A stretch of 64,000 nucleotides of DNA, taken from positions 1-64,000 of the forward strand of contig JAYTTF010000055.1 of NCBI GenBank assembly GCA_043745195.1, read 5' to 3'. Positions 61,224 to 64,000 of this stretch are shown here, piece after piece. Both the position numbers and the translations under genes were made by a program. Positions within the stretch are counted from its first letter, which is position 1. Each line of letters begins with the position of its first letter. The notes under the pieces are model-generated. The model was not told where the DNA came from and ran no database searches. It saw only the letters and a program-made list of their open reading frames with translations. Source of the DNA: JANXSF01 sp043745195. Lineage in GTDB: Bacteria; Acidobacteriota; Terriglobia; Bryobacterales; Bryobacteraceae.

Positions 61224-61985
61224 ATGTTCCGCTTGTTTCTTGTTGTACCTATCGTCGCTGTTGCCAGTTATGGGCAGCTTCCCAAACACTACACGTGTCT
61301 TAAAACCAACTCGCCAATAAAAATTGACGGCAAGATCAATGACAAACAATGGAAGCGAGCAGATTGGACCGATTGGTTCGTCGACATTGAAGGTGACACC
61401 AAACCGAAGCCCCGATTCAAGACTCGCGTAAAAATGCTTTGGGATGACCAATATTTTTACATTGCCGCTGAGTTGGAAGAGCCCCATGTTTGGGCCACCC
61501 TTACCGAGCATGATTCCGTGATTTTTCATGACAACGATTTTGAGGTCTTCCTGAACCCCACCGCAGATACAAATAACTATTTTGAGTTTGAGATGAATGC
61601 ACTGAATACAGGTTGGGATCTGTTTCTTCCCAAGCCTTACAACAAGGGCGGGAAGGCCGATAACGGATGGACCATACCAGGGTTGAAGACGGCCGTTAAC
61701 ATCCAAGGGTCACTGAATAAGTCGCAAGACAAAGATCACGGATGGACATTGGAAATTGCTTTTCCATGGGATGGATTTCGCCATCAAACTTTCGTAGCTT
61801 CTCGCCCCAAGCAAGGCGAGGAGTGGCGAATTAACTTTTCCCGTGTGGAATGGAAGCATACCATCGTCAATGGAAAGTATGAAAAAATACCCAAAACTCC
61901 CGAGGACAATTGGGTTTGGTCGCCCCAGGGAGTTGTAAACATGCACGTCCCGGAAAAATGGGGATTCGTTCGTTTTTCTCCTTAA
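61224..61985 (+). CDS. Secreted carbohydrate-binding family 9-like protein
   Basis: 253 residues from ATG at 61224 (MFRLFLVVPIVAVASYGQLPKHY, signal peptide). The open frame's earlier start lies in the divergent gene. PIKIDGKINDKQWKRADWTDWFVDIEGDTKPKPRFKTRVKMLWDDQYFYIAAELEEPHVWATLTEHDSVIFHDNDFEVFLNPTADTNNYFEFEMNALNTGWDLFLPKPY is the CBM9-like beta-sandwich with its aromatic binding residues. It probably binds polysaccharides or is a substrate-binding partner of a glycosidase. No enzyme gene is adjacent. A 32-base repeat starts at the final codon. Confidence 0.87.
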   Translation: MFRLFLVVPIVAVASYGQLPKHYTCLKTNSPIKIDGKINDKQWKRADWTDWFVDIEGDTKPKPRFKTRVKMLWDDQYFYIAAELEEPHVWATLTEHDSVIFHDNDFEVFLNPTADTNNYFEFEMNALNTGWDLFLPKPYNKGGKADNGWTIPGLKTAVNIQGSLNKSQDKDHGWTLEIAFPWDGFRHQTFVASRPKQGEEWRINFSRVEWKHTIVNGKYEKIPKTPEDNWVWSPQGVVNMHVPEKWGFVRFSP

Positions 61986-62016
61986 AACAAGCGCGAAACG
62001 GACTCTCTTCGGCGAA
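61985..62016 (+). repeat. Copy of a 32-base interspersed repeat
   Basis: Matches the minus strand of 28812-28843 at 30 of 32 positions (AAACAAGCGC then AAACGGACTC). It follows immediately after the CBM9-like gene (stop at 61983-61985) and precedes the TIR element at 62038. Confidence 0.6.
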
Positions 62017-62037
62017 GCCACAGATTGTTTCTTCAAA

Positions 62038-62304
62038 CCTAAAAACGGCAGTTGAGTTGATGACAGTACAAGAAAATGGCTAAAACAATTGGACTTGCCG
62101 TCATAGGAGCAGCGTTATGGCATCACCCAAATGGTGGGACTGAAGTGCGTAAAAAAGGTCGCCAAAGGGGACACGGTACCCAGGCCGATACGCCTAGAGT
62201 TCTATATGATTTCAATCGGAGTTCTGTCGCTTCAGGCCAGGGAACCATGTCCCCGTTTGGCTCGCGAAACCCAAATTATCAGGATAGTGAATTGCCATTT
62301 CTGG
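62038..62304. mobile_element. TIR-bounded non-coding element, copy 2
   Basis: Begins CCTAAAAACGGCAGTTG (62038-62054) and ends with a mismatched inverse AATTGCCATTTCTGG (62290-62304). The middle contains a long imperfect hairpin: GCCAAAGGGGACACGG... pairs with CCATGTCCCCGTTTGGC. It shares a 48-base identical block (TGAAGTGCGTAAAAAAGGTC and following) with copy 3 at 62992. Short frames of up to 77 codons inside are not convincing genes. Confidence 0.75.
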
Positions 62305-62637
62305 TTTAAATACACTACGGCCTTCCATCCATAACCAAATGGGTTGACTGAATTTCCCCTGTTGAAGCCGCCCACCACGAACGGCTCTGCCTGACATACA
62401 GGCTCGCTTGCTCCGGTAACCAACCGAAGCAAGCAACACAGGTTTTCCATCCAACCAACCCACTGGTATTTTTTTAGCTACCCGAATCGACGCGAGAGCT
62501 GGCTCACCTTACGGCGAGCGCTTTGAAAGAGCATTCTGGCCAGAATGTTTTTATCTCTAATTCCATGATAGCGGGTGGTGGCAAGCGTTCTGGAGTGAAG
62601 TAGTTGATAGGAAAGGGAAGAATAGGTTGTGACCGCC
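62305..62637. other. Gene-free interval with one hairpin
   Basis: 333 bases with no supported gene. It contains the hairpin at 62406-62434 and AT-rich patches (TTTTTTTAGC). Short antisense frames here (60-80 codons) look like shadows. No similarity to other parts of the window was noted. Confidence 0.6.
62406..62434. terminator. Hairpin, possible terminator
   Basis: GCTTGCTCCGGT pairs with ACCGAAGCAAGC across a 5-base loop (10 of 12 pairs). AACACAGGTTTTCC follows on the plus strand, a poor T-tract. There is no intact gene directly upstream, so it may be a remnant. Confidence 0.35.
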
Positions 62638-62726
62638 CTAGTTGCCCTTGATCGCTAGAGCGATTGCAGTGGGATTTTCATCGCGAGCAGCGCGTACAAG
62701 TTCGGAAATGTGATTCTCGCCTGGGA
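62638..62726 (-). pseudogene. Orphaned 3' end of an esterase gene
   Basis: On the minus strand the frame PGENHISELVRAARDENPTA then IALAIKGN ends at TAG (62638-62640). It matches the C-terminus of the esterase at 63708-64000 (PGENHISEIVRAARDEDPTAIAVVKAIKGD). Six bases (two codons) are absent, so the frame is kept, and the differences (I to L, D to N) are conservative. Similarity stops upstream of PGENH. A tandem paralogue probably existed and was deleted, leaving this piece with its catalytic His. Confidence 0.85.
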
Positions 62727-62991
62727 TTTAGAGCAATGGGTTTCTGGAAGGGAAGTGCAGATTCTTGGCCGTGAGTACGTTGGTCACTGCGAATAACTGC
62801 ATTGGGTTGCTTTTAGATGTTTTGGGTTCGTTTTTGTAATAAATCCCCGAGCTCGTCAAAGGTTTTCTCAGTGTCCGACCCCTTTTGGGTGTAGTATTCT
62901 GTGCATCAAATCCTTCGTTGTTCATAACGCAGGGCATTGAAATCGTTAATTAATGAAAGAAGGAGTATATCTATGAAATGTTTTTTCTTAA

Positions 62992-63260
62992 CCTAAAAAC
63001 GGCAGCTGAGTTGGTAACTGTACAACGAAGGGGCTTAAAAACATTGAACTTGCAGTCATAGGATCAGCGCAATAGCATCACCCAAAGGGTTAGACTGAAG
63101 TGCGTAAAAAAGGTCGCCAAAGGGGACACGGTACCCAGGCCGCTACGCCGAGAGCTCTATAGGATTTCCTTTAGAGTTCTGTTGCTTCAGGCCAGGGAAC
63201 CATGTCCCCGTTTGGCTTGCGATACCCAGATCTTGGAGACAGTCAACTGCCGTTTCTAGG
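62992..63260. mobile_element. TIR-bounded non-coding element, copy 3
   Basis: Begins CCTAAAAACGGCAGCTG (62992-63008) and ends CAACTGCCGTTTCTAGG (63244-63260), inverted counterparts. Same length class (269 bases) and same internal block and hairpin arms as copy 2. The right end is identical to the left end of copy 1 in inverse orientation over 24 bases, including the flanking CCTTAAT. It sits just upstream of a PEP-CTERM-like remnant. Confidence 0.78.
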
Positions 63261-63370
63261 ATTAAGGACTTGGCAGTTGGATGCATTTCCATAAGCGCAA
63301 CGGGCGCAACTTTAACTTTTACGAGTGGCTGCAACAGTTGGGCTGCGGCGGGTCCTGGCTTGGCTTGTGA

Positions 63371-63637
63371 CCTACGACAACTGCTACAACGTTTGAAGCC
63401 CCTATCGTTTACTTCGGTTTCGTTTGGGCAACTAAGGATTCTTTTAACCAAGTCCAAGTGTTCAATAGAACTAATGTGCTAGCAATTTACACAGGCGGTA
63501 ATTTCGCTAATGATTACGCGAACATTATCGCTGGCTCTGGGGAACAATACACTAGGATCGTTTTGCCGGTGGCAGCCGCCAGTTGTGGCTGGGCGATCTG
63601 GCGAATCCGTAGAAAACAGTCTTCCAGCCGCATTTAG
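63371..63637 (+). pseudogene. 3' remnant of a PEP-CTERM-like secreted protein
   Basis: The plus strand is open from 63371 (after TGA at 63368-63370) to TAG at 63635-63637: PTTTATTFEAPIVYFGFVWATKDSFNQVQ..., then ...YTGGNFANDY, a hydrophobic stretch (VLPVAAASCGWAIWRIRRKQSSS) and stop. The beta-sandwich motif with Y-F-G-x-x-W before an N-rich strand and the ending with a hydrophobic segment plus Arg cluster fit PEP-CTERM surface proteins. There is no start codon in the open stretch that would give a signal peptide, and a VPEP motif is not clear. It is probably the 3' end of a broken gene. Confidence 0.55.
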
Positions 63638-63707
63638 GTTCAAGTCAAAAAACCAGGTTGTAACCGGAAAGCTCTGCGCGAAATCATTCGATTTGAAAGC
63701 GAGTCTG

Positions 63708-64000
63708 TTAGTCGCCCTTGATCGCTTTCACTACAGCGATTGCAGTGGGGTCTTCATCGCGAGCAGCGCGTACAATTTCGGAAATGTGATTTTCGCCTGG
63801 GATATACATCAAGTTTGCACCAACGCCAGCCTTTTGCAGAGCGGCATGGAACTGTCGGGCTTGCAGTGGCAACGTCAGGTAATCCCATTGGCCATAGGCG
63901 GTGAGGAACGGTGGCAGCCCGGGCTTGACGTGAACCATGGGCCCAGCTTGCTTGCGTACTTCGAAATCTGTGCCGAAGACATTTTCAAACCCATCGCCAA
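63708..64000 (-). CDS. Alpha/beta-hydrolase (esterase) C-terminal part, cut by window edge
   Basis: The minus frame is open from the window end (64000) through GDGFENVFGTDFEVRKQAGP to TAA at 63708-63710, about 96 residues. LPPFLTAYGQWDYLTLPLQARQFHAALQKAGV holds the probable catalytic Asp, and YIPGENHISEIV the catalytic His, the order of BD-FAE/hormone-sensitive-lipase-like esterases. The nucleophile region lies outside the window. The 3' end is duplicated at 62638-62726. Confidence 0.8.
   Translation of the reverse strand, partial: GDGFENVFGTDFEVRKQAGPMVHVKPGLPPFLTAYGQWDYLTLPLQARQFHAALQKAGVGANLMYIPGENHISEIVRAARDEDPTAIAVVKAIKGD

Noticed and set aside
62076..62309. 77-codon frame inside TIR element copy 2
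   Set aside because: Not conserved as a frame in copy 3, where stops interrupt it.
1..64000. tRNA, rRNA and CRISPR arrays
   Set aside because: No cloverleaf-like sequences, rRNA signatures or regularly spaced repeats were recognised on either strand; reading by eye could miss a degenerate tRNA.

Overview
The window looks like a chromosome segment of an acidobacterium of the Solibacter/Bryobacter type. This is inferred from gene content, not from a marker gene. The pointers are two ~1,100-residue Oar-like TonB receptors with N-terminal carboxypeptidase-regulatory domains, several secreted mannonate-dehydratase-like proteins with RR-type leaders, a MEMO protein with an extra N-terminal domain, an AmiE-NamZ fusion and a PEP-CTERM-like remnant. 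Base composition looks close to 50% G+C. No rRNA, tRNA, CRISPR array or transposase gene was seen.

Layout. 1-3,000: end of an SGNH hydrolase, a secreted unknown, a MauG-type di-haem peroxidase and a TPR protein, all on +. 3,047-7,399: a seven-haem cytochrome and a TonB receptor on -. 7,522-13,943: a short asparaginase, then a divergent lipid-modification locus holding two CFA-type methyltransferases, a flavin oxidase, DUF1365, DUF1475, DUF2062 and DUF1295 proteins. 13,967-20,377: a mannonate-dehydratase-like protein, TolC, PyrE, TruA, LexA with a candidate operator, and DUF72. 20,381-27,716: a TonB receptor, CocE-like hydrolase and AsmA-like protein in one tight minus-strand operon. 27,757-29,872: a Kir-type potassium channel and a mannonate-dehydratase-like pseudogene. 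29,885-33,141: the zwf-opcA-pgl operon (oxidative pentose phosphate entry). 33,177-38,527: trpD, then sucC-sucD-ndk-M28 peptidase. 38,758-42,824: a TIR element, AmiE-NamZ, pterin dehydratase and MEMO.

42,830-47,860 is an accessory island. It contains an array of DUF433/DUF5615 toxin-antitoxin-like cassettes and higBA in different states of decay, a small unknown membrane-protein module, and a C-rich gene that looks like a Walker-A-less relative of phage/plasmid primase-helicase ATPases. 48,002-61,985 returns to chromosomal genes: an SDR, an orphan OmpR-type regulator, an epoxide-hydrolase-like protein, a third mannonate-dehydratase-like protein, Tex, and a minus-strand operon (GAF protein, Slt transglycosylase, aminotransferase, unknown, degenerate acyl-CoA synthetase). 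62,000-64,000 is a decaying zone with two more TIR elements, a PEP-CTERM-like remnant, an orphaned 3' end of an esterase gene and the intact 3' end of its paralogue.

The observations I rate highest are the lipid locus, the layered toxin-antitoxin graveyard with a duplicated antitoxin block around higBA, the unknown membrane module plus degenerate ATPase at 45.7-47.9 kb, and a family of TIR-bounded, hairpin-forming mobile elements (three copies).
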